Shown: positions 33,656 through 41,847 of the stretch, in pieces
How positions within the stretch are numbered: position 1 is the stretch's first letter
How the letters are laid out: each line of letters begins with the position of its first letter
DNA from: Actinacidiphila bryophytorum
Lineage (GTDB): Bacteria > Actinomycetota > Actinomycetes > Streptomycetales > Streptomycetaceae
NCBI RefSeq assembly: GCF_016916835.1
Contig: NZ_JAFFIX010000004.1
Coordinates: 310,001-374,000 of the forward strand
Length of the DNA: 64,000 nt
Direction: 5' to 3'
Program-made: the position numbers and the translations under genes
Notes under the pieces: model-generated
Databases searched by the model: none
The model's input: only the letters and a program-made list of their open reading frames with translations
Told to the model about the DNA's origin: nothing

Positions 33656-35459
33656 GCTCGACTTGGCCGAGTTCTCGCGGAGCCTTGTCGCCGACGTCCA
33701 GGCGACAGCTGACGCTGAGGGGACGACCACCCCGGAGGCCTTCACCCGTCGGGTCTTCGAGGACCTGGAGCAGGCCGGCGTTGTGTCCAACACCTTCACC
33801 GCCTACCACAAGATGCACGGCCACGAGGTACACGGCTACGGCATCGGTGAGTCGGGCGGGTCCCTGGACTTGTTCGTGACCGACTTCCAGCTGGCACCGC
33901 TGGAGACCAAGCTGACGAAAGCGCAGATCGAGACGTCTTTCAGAAGGCTTCTGGCGTTCGCCCAGCGTTGCCGCGACGGGCTGCGGCAGCACATCGACGA
34001 GTCCTTCGACGTGTACGACATGTGTGCGGCGGTCGAGAAGGCCCTCACCGAGGCGCAGCGGATCAGGCTCTTCCTGCTCAGCAACCGGGTGAGCACCTCG
34101 AACGAGTTCCCGGTCTCGCACTTTGACGGTCTGCCGGTGACCCACGAGGTCTGGGACTTGGCGCGTCTGCACCGTCACGCGACGTCGGGTGCCCTCGGCG
34201 AGCCCATCATGGTGCCCTTCAACCCCCCACTTCCCTGTGTCTCCGCCCTGAGTTCGGAAGAGGACCACTCCGTGGTCCTGGCGGTCATACCCGGAGAGCT
34301 GCTCGCCGAGTTGTATGCGGAGTACGGCACCCGGCTCCTTGAGCTAAACGTCCGTTCTTTCCTCCAGACCCGCGGAGCGGTCAACCGGGGTATCCGTGAG
34401 ACCCTGCTGATCGCACCAGGCAGATTCCTGGCCTACAACAACGGGATCACCGCGACCGCGTCGATGGTCGAGTTCGTGAGGGGCCCGGACGGCGAGCCGA
34501 CCCACATCTCCGGAGTACACGGACTCCAGATAGTCAACGGCGGTCAGACGACAGCCTCGCTTCACTATGCCCGGAGCCGAGACAAGGCCGATCTGTCCCA
34601 CGTCCGGGTCCAGATGAAGCTCACGGAGGTGGCGCCCCAGCGCCTCGCGGAGATCGTTCCGAAAATCTCGGAGTACTCCAACACGCAGAACCGAGTGACT
34701 CAGGTCGACTTCAGCTCCAATCACGACTACCACGTGGACATGCAGCGCATCACCCGCTCCCTGTGGGCTCCCGCGACGGACGGCAGCGGCCAGGAGACCC
34801 ACTGGTTTTACGAGCGGGCGCGCGGCCAGTACACGGACGAGCTGGCGAAGGCCCGCACCCCCGCCAGGCAACGGCAGTTCAAGAAGCTGAACCCCACGAA
34901 GCAGAAGTTCACGAAGGCGGACCTCGCCAAGTTCGTCCACTCCTGGAGCCAACTGCCATACCACGTGAGCCGCGGAGCACAGAAGAACTTCGTCGAGTTC
35001 ATGGTCAATCTCGACGAGGCGCCGCCCCGCGTCGACGTCCAGTACTGCCAGCGGGTGATCGCCATGGCCATCCTCTTCAAGGCAGTGGACCGGATCGCTG
35101 CAATCCATGGAGCCGGCAGCCACAAGAGCATGATCACCACCTACACCGTGGCTCGCCTGTCCCTGGCGACCGACCGGAAGATCGATCTCGACCAGATCTG
35201 GCGCGAGCAGGGCGTCTCACCAGTGCTGGAGGCCGCGATCCATGATCTCTGCCCTCGCGTCATGCGAGCGGTGACCATGCCGCTTGAGGGGAACCACGTA
35301 GGCGAGTGGGCCAAGAAGTCGGCCTGCTGGGACGTTGTGTCAAGGGTGCCCTGGACGATTCCTCGCGCTCTGGTGTCGGAGTTGTCGGACTGTTCGCTGG
35401 ACGAGGCGGCACTCGTCGGCGGCGACGGTGATCACGGGGGGGGGCGGCCGAGGCGGTAG
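33648..35459 (+). CDS. AIPR family protein, 3' end altered at a G9 tract
   Basis: The 603-residue protein matches the AIPR (abortive infection phage resistance) family, with LLELNVRSFLQTRGAVNRGI, LAYNNGITATA and GLQIVNGGQTTASLHYARSR. It is the fourth gene of the coupled run. At 35436-35444 there are nine G residues; in this frame translation then ends GGGRPRR. With one extra G the frame would continue with AAEAVALILSDEWFAIERW to a stop at 35659, a typical helical C-terminus. The stored sequence may therefore be an off-phase or truncated version. Confidence 0.9.
   Translation: MAELDLAEFSRSLVADVQATADAEGTTTPEAFTRRVFEDLEQAGVVSNTFTAYHKMHGHEVHGYGIGESGGSLDLFVTDFQLAPLETKLTKAQIETSFRRLLAFAQRCRDGLRQHIDESFDVYDMCAAVEKALTEAQRIRLFLLSNRVSTSNEFPVSHFDGLPVTHEVWDLARLHRHATSGALGEPIMVPFNPPLPCVSALSSEEDHSVVLAVIPGELLAELYAEYGTRLLELNVRSFLQTRGAVNRGIRETLLIAPGRFLAYNNGITATASMVEFVRGPDGEPTHISGVHGLQIVNGGQTTASLHYARSRDKADLSHVRVQMKLTEVAPQRLAEIVPKISEYSNTQNRVTQVDFSSNHDYHVDMQRITRSLWAPATDGSGQETHWFYERARGQYTDELAKARTPARQRQFKKLNPTKQKFTKADLAKFVHSWSQLPYHVSRGAQKNFVEFMVNLDEAPPRVDVQYCQRVIAMAILFKAVDRIAAIHGAGSHKSMITTYTVARLSLATDRKIDLDQIWREQGVSPVLEAAIHDLCPRVMRAVTMPLEGNHVGEWAKKSACWDVVSRVPWTIPRALVSELSDCSLDEAALVGGDGDHGGGRPRR
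35436..35444. repeat. Poly-G tract (G9) in the AIPR gene
   Basis: Nine consecutive G bases lie at the point where the AIPR reading frame turns from a conserved-looking helical end to a short tail. A change to 10 (or 7) would extend the protein by about 66 residues. Such tracts are slippage-prone, and sequencing error is also possible. Confidence 0.7.
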
Positions 35460-35724
35460 CACTGATCCTCTCCGACGAGTGGTTCGCGATCGAGCGATGG
35501 GCCAAGGAGACCCGTAGCCTCGAACCCTGGCAGCGACAGCTGACGCAGTTCGTCGGCAGGCGCCTCGAACTGGACCAGGAAGTTCCCGAAACGCAGGCCG
35601 TCCAAGCCCTGCACGCTCGTACCGAGGCACTGCGGCTGGGATTTACGCCCCAGCCGTAGTCTGTGGTTCGCACCTCATGCGAGAACCACTGACATCGCAG
35701 AAGGTAGTTCGCCAAGATAGGGCC

Positions 35725-36357
35725 ATGATTCCCGAGTTCCATGTGGACATCCGCCGCGACTACGACCTGAAAACGCTAATCACGGGCCTGAGCGCAGAAG
35801 AGGTGGCCAGAGGTTTCACGGAACACCACGAGTACGAATGCCTGGGGCTCCCGAGCTGGGAAGAGGCCGCAGAGTGTCTGACGGAGGAGGCCGCCTTCCT
35901 CGAACGGGCGGGAAATTCTGATGCGCCCGACGGGGTCGAGGCGCTCCTTGACGAGCTGCGGGACGCTGACGACATCGGCTACGCCGAACTGATGGCGTAC
36001 ACGTTCCGCTGGAACGATGTCGGGGTGGCAGGACTCAGTTTGGCGCTCAGCGCCGCCCGGATCGCCACCTTCTACTCCTGCTCAAGCGGGCTCGACCAGC
36101 GTCACCACGCCGAGTATCCGATGGTCGGTGCTGTGCCCGATCGTGAGCGCGCTGATCTGCTCGCTCGGCTGATCGAGGAAAACCGCTGCGGTGTCGATCA
36201 GGTGTACGGGCGTTGGTACCTCTACGGGCGCTCCGTCAAGGACATGCACGCTCTCGGCAGGGCCGTCCTAGCTGCGCGTGATGCCTTCGATGCGCAGCCC
36301 CGGCCCTCCTGGACCGAAGGGCTCGCCGAGTTTCTTGAGGAACATGGCGAAGAGTAG
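35725..36357 (+). CDS. Hypothetical protein beside the AIPR gene
   Basis: The 210-residue acidic protein starts MIPEFHVDIRRDYDLKTLIT and ends in LAEFLEEHGEE; an ATG 16 codons upstream (35677) is an alternative start. It contains no motif I know and no membrane segment. It follows the defence run on the same strand after about 65 bp beyond the possible extended AIPR stop. It could be an immunity or regulatory member, but nothing in the sequence proves this. Confidence 0.65.
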   Translation: MIPEFHVDIRRDYDLKTLITGLSAEEVARGFTEHHEYECLGLPSWEEAAECLTEEAAFLERAGNSDAPDGVEALLDELRDADDIGYAELMAYTFRWNDVGVAGLSLALSAARIATFYSCSSGLDQRHHAEYPMVGAVPDRERADLLARLIEENRCGVDQVYGRWYLYGRSVKDMHALGRAVLAARDAFDAQPRPSWTEGLAEFLEEHGEE

Positions 36358-36522
36358 AACCGCCGGTGGCCAAGGCAGCGCCAGCTGGCCCAGGCCACTC
36401 GCAGAAACCTTGAACTCGACCGTGGGTTCAAAGACACGGGCAGGCGTCCGGGCGTTGCTCACTGGCAACGAGGTGCTACACCTGGGTGGGTTCGCACAGT
36501 GGGGCGCAAGCCCACCAAGACG

Positions 36523-36711
36523 TCAAAGCGTGCCTCTCGTGATCAGGTCCGTGATCGCGTCCTCAGTCCGTCTCAGCACTATGCGACCGTCTCCGTCACT
36601 GAAAGCGACAACGTCGGCGCCTGGCGTGATGCCGGCCTCCGCCAGCAGGCCGAGGGGCAGTTCGACCCGGCCCTGATCGTCGACATGAAGTTCGGCTGGT
36701 TCCCGGAGCAT
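36523..36711 (-). CDS. AbrB/SpoVT-type DNA-binding protein
   Basis: The 62-residue frame encodes REPAELHVDDQGRVELPLGL, then LAEAGITPGADVVAFSDGDG and RIVLRRTEDA, the swapped-hairpin AbrB domain. It is transcribed away from the vsr gene with 55 bp between starts. A perfect 10-bp inverted repeat covers its start (36712-36734), a natural operator. It could control the methyltransferase and vsr region. The start is inferred from the domain boundary. Confidence 0.7.
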   Translation of the reverse strand: MLREPAELHVDDQGRVELPLGLLAEAGITPGADVVAFSDGDGRIVLRRTEDAITDLITRGTL

Positions 36712-36734
36712 AAGGAGAGTGTGGCACTCTCCTT
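36712..36734. promoter_or_regulatory. Inverted repeat between abrB-like and vsr genes
   Basis: AAGGAGAGTG-TGG-CACTCTCCTT has perfect 10-bp arms and lies between the divergent starts at 36711 and 36767. On the minus strand it also carries the AAGGAGAG ribosome site of the AbrB gene, so binding or RNA folding would control that gene. Confidence 0.6.
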
Positions 36735-36766
36735 CTCGGAGGCGTCGAGAGGCTGGGGCTGCGAAC

Positions 36767-37243
36767 ATGACCAGAGCAGGCCGAACACAGGACCAGCGGT
36801 GGGTCGCCACTGCGGAAGGGGAACACCTTCGCGGTCGGCGCAAAAGGGACACCAAGCCCGAGGTGACTCTCAGGAAAGCGGTACATCGACTCGGCCTCAG
36901 GTTCCGCCTCCAACGGAAAGTGGCGCCTCGGTGTACGGCCGACTTCGTGCTTCCCCGACATCGCGTCGCTGTCTTCGTTGACGGCTGCTTCTGGCATGGA
37001 TGTCCCGACCACTCTCCCGAGGAATTCCGCGGGCCCAACGCCGCCCTGTGGGAGGAGAAGATCGAGACCAACAGGGAGCGAGACCGACGCAACACGACAC
37101 AGGCTGCAGAGGCCGGCTGGATTGTTGTTCGGATCTGGGAGTGCGAGATTCGTCGGAATGTCGAGGAAGCGGCTCAGAGGGTGGCGGAGACTACCGGCTC
37201 GAACGAAGCGCCGCGGCGGCGCAGGCCGGCAATGCCGAAGTAA
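36767..37243 (+). CDS. vsr: Very short patch repair endonuclease
   Basis: The 158-residue protein has the Vsr signature segments RDTKPEVTLRKAVHRLGLRF, TADFVLPRHRVAVFVDGCFW, HGCPDHSPEEFRGPN and the C-terminal WIVVRIWECEIRRN. Vsr enzymes nick next to T:G mismatches formed when 5-methylcytosine deaminates. It is convergent with the cytosine methyltransferase gene that ends 10 bp away, the usual partnership. The catalytic Asp and the zinc-binding His-Cys residues are visible. Confidence 0.95.
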   Translation: MTRAGRTQDQRWVATAEGEHLRGRRKRDTKPEVTLRKAVHRLGLRFRLQRKVAPRCTADFVLPRHRVAVFVDGCFWHGCPDHSPEEFRGPNAALWEEKIETNRERDRRNTTQAAEAGWIVVRIWECEIRRNVEEAAQRVAETTGSNEAPRRRRPAMPK

Positions 37244-37252
37244 CGACCAGCG

Positions 37253-39166
37253 TCAGAAGATCGTCGGGAGCGCTTTCTGGCGGGGGCAGTGAGCGACGAG
37301 CGGACACTCCGAACAGACAGGCTCGTCCTCCCTGCACAGGTCTGTTCCGATGATTCGGATAGCTCCCATGCGGAGGGGGGCGTCCTCTCCGGCGCCCACG
37401 AGTTTCACCAGGTTGACGCGGCCTTCACTATGGCGGTTCGGATGGTCCGTGTCGATGTCGTTCATGCGCGCTGCGACCCGCAGCGTTCCCTGGACGACCA
37501 GCATGAGGTCCTCGCCGATCAGTAGTCGGTAGAGGGACTCCTCGGCGGGCTTCATCGCCAGCTTGGAAGGTACGTCGAACCGCTTGCTCCACTGCCAGTC
37601 GTACGGCTTGTCCACCAGCGGTTCCAGTCGGTTGACGCGGGCACGGGCGGCCGCTGTGGGAGCCGTGTCGACCAACTTCTTGAAGAGTGTGGACGAAAGT
37701 CGCTTCGACTTCCTCACGGCGGCCGTCAGGTCCGCCATGGCCGTCGATTTGATCTTCGTGCTGGAGAGTATGGCCACCACGGCGGCGTGAAGTGGAACAG
37801 GGGTCTCGTTGGGAAGTTGGTACCAGTCGCTGCTGTCCCGTCGTTGCTCCGCCCACTTGGTGAGAGCCGCCCGGACCTCGCGCCAGTGGGGGCGAAGCTC
37901 GGTGCCCTGTGCAGTCGCGTGGTCGAGGGGTCTCAGCACGGTCGCCGCCGCCTCCCCGAGCAGAGGAGGAACGGCGTTCCCGATCTGCCGGAAGGCATCA
38001 CTCCGTGTGCCGGCGAACCGGAACCGGTCCGGGAAGGTCTGAACACGCGCTGCCTCGCGTACGGTGAGGGTTCGAAGCTGCTCCGGATGGATGTACCAGT
38101 AGCCGTCCTTGGCGATGTGCGCGGTGATCGTACGGCTGAGTTCGTTCCAGGCCAGCTTCTTGTACTTGTCCGTGTACTTCGTCGCGCTGTACCGCTGGTA
38201 CTTCTTCTCGTCTCTGGCCAGCTTCTCCTGGAGCTCTGAATATTTGGTGTCGGGCTCCATGACCTGGAAGATCCGGTGGTCGTCCTTCCGGACTCTTCGG
38301 GTCATGTGGTCCCAGACGGTTCCGCGAGGTGCCCCGTCGCGCATCTTCCTGCCAAAATCAGACAGATTGCGGGGCGTGCGGTACGTGAGTTTTCGCTGCC
38401 CGACCCGCTCGGTGGGGATGACCTCCAGTTCAGGCAGGTCGCCGATGGCGTCACGCAGAGTGGTGCGCTTCTCGTCCGGCTTTCGCCAGGTGAAGTCATC
38501 AACGTCGTTCCTGGCCAGGAGTATCAGGCGCTTCCGGTGTTGCGGAACACCGTAGTTCCACGCATCGACCAGCCGCACCTGCGTCGCGTATCCGATCTCC
38601 TCAAGTTCATCCTCAATTGTCCGGATGACGAAGAAGTCGTCGTGAAGGCCCATGTCGGGGACGTTTTCCATGAGGACCGCCCGGGGGCGGATCCGCTTGA
38701 CCATGTCGAGGTAGGCGCTCCAGAGTTCCTTCCGGCGGTCCTCCGGGTCGCGGCCATGGTTCTTGACCAAGTCTCGGATCTTGTTGCGCCCGGCCCTGCT
38801 GAAGGGCTGGCAGGGGGGCCCACCCGCTACGAGATCGATTTTGGCGGGTTTGAGGATCTCCTCGAGTCGGTCCCGCTCAGCGGGATCACCGAGATCCATC
38901 TTGAGGCTGAGGCCCGGAAAGTTCGCCCTGTGAGTGTCCAGCGCCGGATCGTCGAAGTCCACGGCAGCCGCGATGGTCCAACCTGCCTGCTGAACGCCGA
39001 AACTGAGGCCGCCGGCACCGGAGAAGAGGTCGACGGCCAGCCTCTTGCCCTTGCCGAAGCCTTCAAGCCACCCCTGGAAGTCCTCGGGGCCACAGCTGTT
39101 CTCGTCCGGATCAAGCCTGAGGTAGTCGCTGCGTTCAAGGGGTACGCCGTACCATCCCTTCTTCAC
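37253..39166 (-). CDS. dcm: DNA cytosine-5 methyltransferase fused to an EndoIII-like Fe-S domain
   Basis: The 637-residue protein has C5-methyltransferase motifs in order: I VDLFSGAGGLSFGVQQAGW, IV GGPPCQPFSRAG, VI MENVPDM, VIII region YGVPQHRKRLIL, and the end motifs SRTITAHIAKDG and RQIGNAVPP. After residue ~440 a helical region leads to VVQGTLRVAARM and then to C-x6-C-x2-C-x5-C (CREDEPVCSECPLVAHC). That is the iron-sulfur loop of endonuclease III-type glycosylases. The GTG at 39166 has GGAGG upstream. Methylation plus on-board mismatch repair is an inference; its HhH motif is not clear. Confidence 0.9.
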   Translation of the reverse strand: MKKGWYGVPLERSDYLRLDPDENSCGPEDFQGWLEGFGKGKRLAVDLFSGAGGLSFGVQQAGWTIAAAVDFDDPALDTHRANFPGLSLKMDLGDPAERDRLEEILKPAKIDLVAGGPPCQPFSRAGRNKIRDLVKNHGRDPEDRRKELWSAYLDMVKRIRPRAVLMENVPDMGLHDDFFVIRTIEDELEEIGYATQVRLVDAWNYGVPQHRKRLILLARNDVDDFTWRKPDEKRTTLRDAIGDLPELEVIPTERVGQRKLTYRTPRNLSDFGRKMRDGAPRGTVWDHMTRRVRKDDHRIFQVMEPDTKYSELQEKLARDEKKYQRYSATKYTDKYKKLAWNELSRTITAHIAKDGYWYIHPEQLRTLTVREAARVQTFPDRFRFAGTRSDAFRQIGNAVPPLLGEAAATVLRPLDHATAQGTELRPHWREVRAALTKWAEQRRDSSDWYQLPNETPVPLHAAVVAILSSTKIKSTAMADLTAAVRKSKRLSSTLFKKLVDTAPTAAARARVNRLEPLVDKPYDWQWSKRFDVPSKLAMKPAEESLYRLLIGEDLMLVVQGTLRVAARMNDIDTDHPNRHSEGRVNLVKLVGAGEDAPLRMGAIRIIGTDLCREDEPVCSECPLVAHCPRQKALPTIF

Positions 39167-39606
39167 AGCACCAGCCCTCCGTACGCATGAGATGAACGAG
39201 CACCAGGACATCACAGACGTGCTGGTGGAAGCAAGGATTCCGGCATCTTGACCTAGAGGGCAACCTGGATGACCGTCAAGGTTTCCTCCGGCGCCCGCCG
39301 CGGGTAGACAGGACTCGCAGCGCGCGGCCTCGAGCCAGTGTTCCGTTGCGCCCTTAGGTGACCGATCTTAGGGCAGCCCCCTGACAGCCTTGCCGTCAGG
39401 GTGACCGCAGAGCCCACCCTCCGATCAGTCTTCCCAACGACACGGAGACGCGGAAGGCACGTTCGACTCGTCGGGTAGTACCGCAAGATTCCGGACAACT
39501 AGAGCCATGAATCGGGTGGTTCACCATCGAAGCGTTTGTAGAATTCCCTCACTCACTGCGTTCTGCGGTGCAGCACAGCCGACAGTCGCCAGGAGCGGGA
39601 GCACAG
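39167..39606. other. Divergent intergenic region
   Basis: No gene is supported in these 440 bases. It holds the divergent promoters of the methyltransferase and the sensor kinase. A perfect 7-bp stem CCCTGAC / GTCAGGG lies at 39379-39401. No other repeat was noticed. Confidence 0.5.
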
Positions 39607-41847
39607 GTGAACTTCGAAGGGGCACAGGCGTATCTCCGGCCTCGGGCCCGACTCATGAGCACGCTTGGCGAAGAACTGATCAGCAACGAGCGGGTGGCCC
39701 TGACCGAGCTTGTGAAGAACGCCTACGACGCGGACGCCAACCTGGTCCTGATCCGGTTCAACCCCCCGCTCCAAGAGAACGGTGGCTCGATCGAGGTCTG
39801 GGACGACGGCCATGGCATGTCACCAGACACGGTGCGTGGCACCTGGATGGAGATCGCCACCTCGTACCGGCACCGAAACCCCCGCAGCGAGTCGGGTGGA
39901 CGGCGTGTGCTCGGAGCCAAGGGCATCGGTCGGTTCGCTGCAGCCCGCCTTGCTCATGTCACCGCCATCACGACCCGACGCGCAGGCGAGCCTGAGGTCA
40001 CTCTTCGCATCGACTGGGGCAATTTCACGGAGGGTGACGCCTATCTGGATGAGGTTCCGGTTTCCTGGTCCACGGCCGCGCCTTACGTCTTCATGGAGGG
40101 AGGCGAGGCAGAGCGGAACTTCTCCGAGGTCACCCGGGGGTTCACGACAGCTTCGGCCGACGCACGACCCGGTCACGGGACCGTGGTGAGGCTAGAGGGG
40201 CTGCGGATGGAGTGGGGGCGGGAGGCCGTCGAGTCCCTCAAGCGCTCCCTTTCCCGGCTCCTCCCTCCTCCGCCTCCCGCGAAGCTGTCTGTTCCCGACC
40301 AGCCGGAGTTCGCGATCTACATCGACGTCCCCGAAGGCCCGCTCAGCCATCTCGCCGGCTTCGTGGCCGTAAGCGAGGCGCTGGCCCACCCGCGCTATCG
40401 CCTGATCGGGAGCGTGGACGTTGCGGGTAACGCACATCTGGCTGTCTACGCTGACGGAGATGAACCGGTGGAGGTCGTCGAGGAGAACCTTCGGAAGGAC
40501 TCGGGCAGGCCGTCCTGCGGCCCGCTGAAACTGGACTTCCGCGTGTGGGACCTCGAGAAGCCGGCGCTTCAGCCGCTCTTCCATCTCGACACGGGGGCGA
40601 GGAACCTCACCGAGGTACGGAAGCTGATCAAGGACAACAGCGGAGTGACTCTCTACCGGGACGGGTTCCGCGTCCAGCCCTTCGGTGAACCGGGATTCGA
40701 CTGGCTCGGTTTCGACCAACGGCGTGTCAACAACCCGACGATGCGGCTGTCCAACAATCAGGTGGCAGGATTCGTCTACATCTCGGCGGACGACAACCCC
40801 GGGCTTCAGGACCGTTCCCACCGGGAAGGACTCATTGACAGCCCGGAGTACGAGGAACTGAAGACGGTCATACTCCAGGCAATAACCAGACTTGAGATCC
40901 AGCGCTACAAGCTGCGCCGTCCCGAGCCCGGGGTGCAGCCGGGAACCGGCCTCCTGACGGGCCCGTCCGGCGGACGAGGTCACGGCGTGTTCCAGAGCTT
41001 CAACCTGGAGCCGCTCCGCCAAGTCGCCACCGAGCGGTACCCAAACGACGTCGTCTTGGGCCGGGCCATCGAAGAAGCCACGGAGACGATCAACGAGGGG
41101 GTTCGCAAGGTCCAGGAGATCATCGCTCAATTCTCCAGACTGGCGACACTGGGCACCCTCGTCGACGTCATCCTCCACGACGGTCGAACGGCCCTGGCAC
41201 GCATGGCCTTCGACCTGCGCCAACTCAGCAAGATCACGAAAAAGGTCGAGGAACGCGACGTGGACCTGTCCGCCGCGCTGGTGGACCTGCGCACGGACTT
41301 CACCGCCCAGGAGAGGGCCATCGACCGGCTTTTCACCCGTATCGAGCCGCTCAGCGGACGGCAGCGGGGACGGCCTCGCCAACTCTCCCTTCATCAGAGC
41401 ATCTCCGAGGCAGCCTCCGTTCTGGAATCGGAGATCGCCAGGCACCGGGTGGACGTCACGATCGGCGGGGAGGACGTGACAGTCACCGCCGAGCCGGGGG
41501 ACATCAGAACACTCGTGCTCAACCTCGTGAGCAACGCGGTGTACTGGCTGTCCACGACGCCCGACGGGACGGAGCGCGCGATCCTCATCGAAACCGAGCG
41601 TGCCCGAGAGGGTGAATCGGATGTCGTGGACATCACGGTCAGTGACAACGGTCCCGGCGTGCGTGAGGAGATCAGGGAGCTGATCTTCGACACCTACTTC
41701 AGTGACAAGCCGGACGGTATCGGTCTCGGCCTCAGCATCGCTGGCAGCGTCGTGAAGGACTTCTATGACGGTGACCTGTGGCTGGTCAGCCCAGGTCCCC
41801 TCTCTGGCGCCAGTTTCCGGGCACGACTGCGAAGGAGAGTTGGGTGA
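39607..41847 (+). CDS. Sensor kinase with two GHKL ATPase modules
   Basis: The 746-residue protein starts with an Hsp90/MORC-like ATPase (RVALTELVKNAYDADANLVL, IEVWDDGHGMSPDTV, GAKGIGRFAAARLAH). It ends with a histidine-kinase module: a dimerisation helix with LATLGTLVDVILHDGRTALA carrying the likely phospho-His, LVLNLVSNAVYWLS, ITVSDNGPGV and GIGLGLSIAGSVV. Two ATPases in one sensor are unusual; the first could detect DNA or a misfolded-protein state. GTG 39607 follows GGAGCGGGAG. It overlaps the response regulator gene by 4 bp. Confidence 0.85.
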   Translation: MNFEGAQAYLRPRARLMSTLGEELISNERVALTELVKNAYDADANLVLIRFNPPLQENGGSIEVWDDGHGMSPDTVRGTWMEIATSYRHRNPRSESGGRRVLGAKGIGRFAAARLAHVTAITTRRAGEPEVTLRIDWGNFTEGDAYLDEVPVSWSTAAPYVFMEGGEAERNFSEVTRGFTTASADARPGHGTVVRLEGLRMEWGREAVESLKRSLSRLLPPPPPAKLSVPDQPEFAIYIDVPEGPLSHLAGFVAVSEALAHPRYRLIGSVDVAGNAHLAVYADGDEPVEVVEENLRKDSGRPSCGPLKLDFRVWDLEKPALQPLFHLDTGARNLTEVRKLIKDNSGVTLYRDGFRVQPFGEPGFDWLGFDQRRVNNPTMRLSNNQVAGFVYISADDNPGLQDRSHREGLIDSPEYEELKTVILQAITRLEIQRYKLRRPEPGVQPGTGLLTGPSGGRGHGVFQSFNLEPLRQVATERYPNDVVLGRAIEEATETINEGVRKVQEIIAQFSRLATLGTLVDVILHDGRTALARMAFDLRQLSKITKKVEERDVDLSAALVDLRTDFTAQERAIDRLFTRIEPLSGRQRGRPRQLSLHQSISEAASVLESEIARHRVDVTIGGEDVTVTAEPGDIRTLVLNLVSNAVYWLSTTPDGTERAILIETERAREGESDVVDITVSDNGPGVREEIRELIFDTYFSDKPDGIGLGLSIAGSVVKDFYDGDLWLVSPGPLSGASFRARLRRRVG

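Noticed and set aside
36278..36676. Plus-strand frame opposite the AbrB-like gene
   Set aside because: It has no recognisable content and is antisense to the AbrB domain and to the end of the 35725 gene region.
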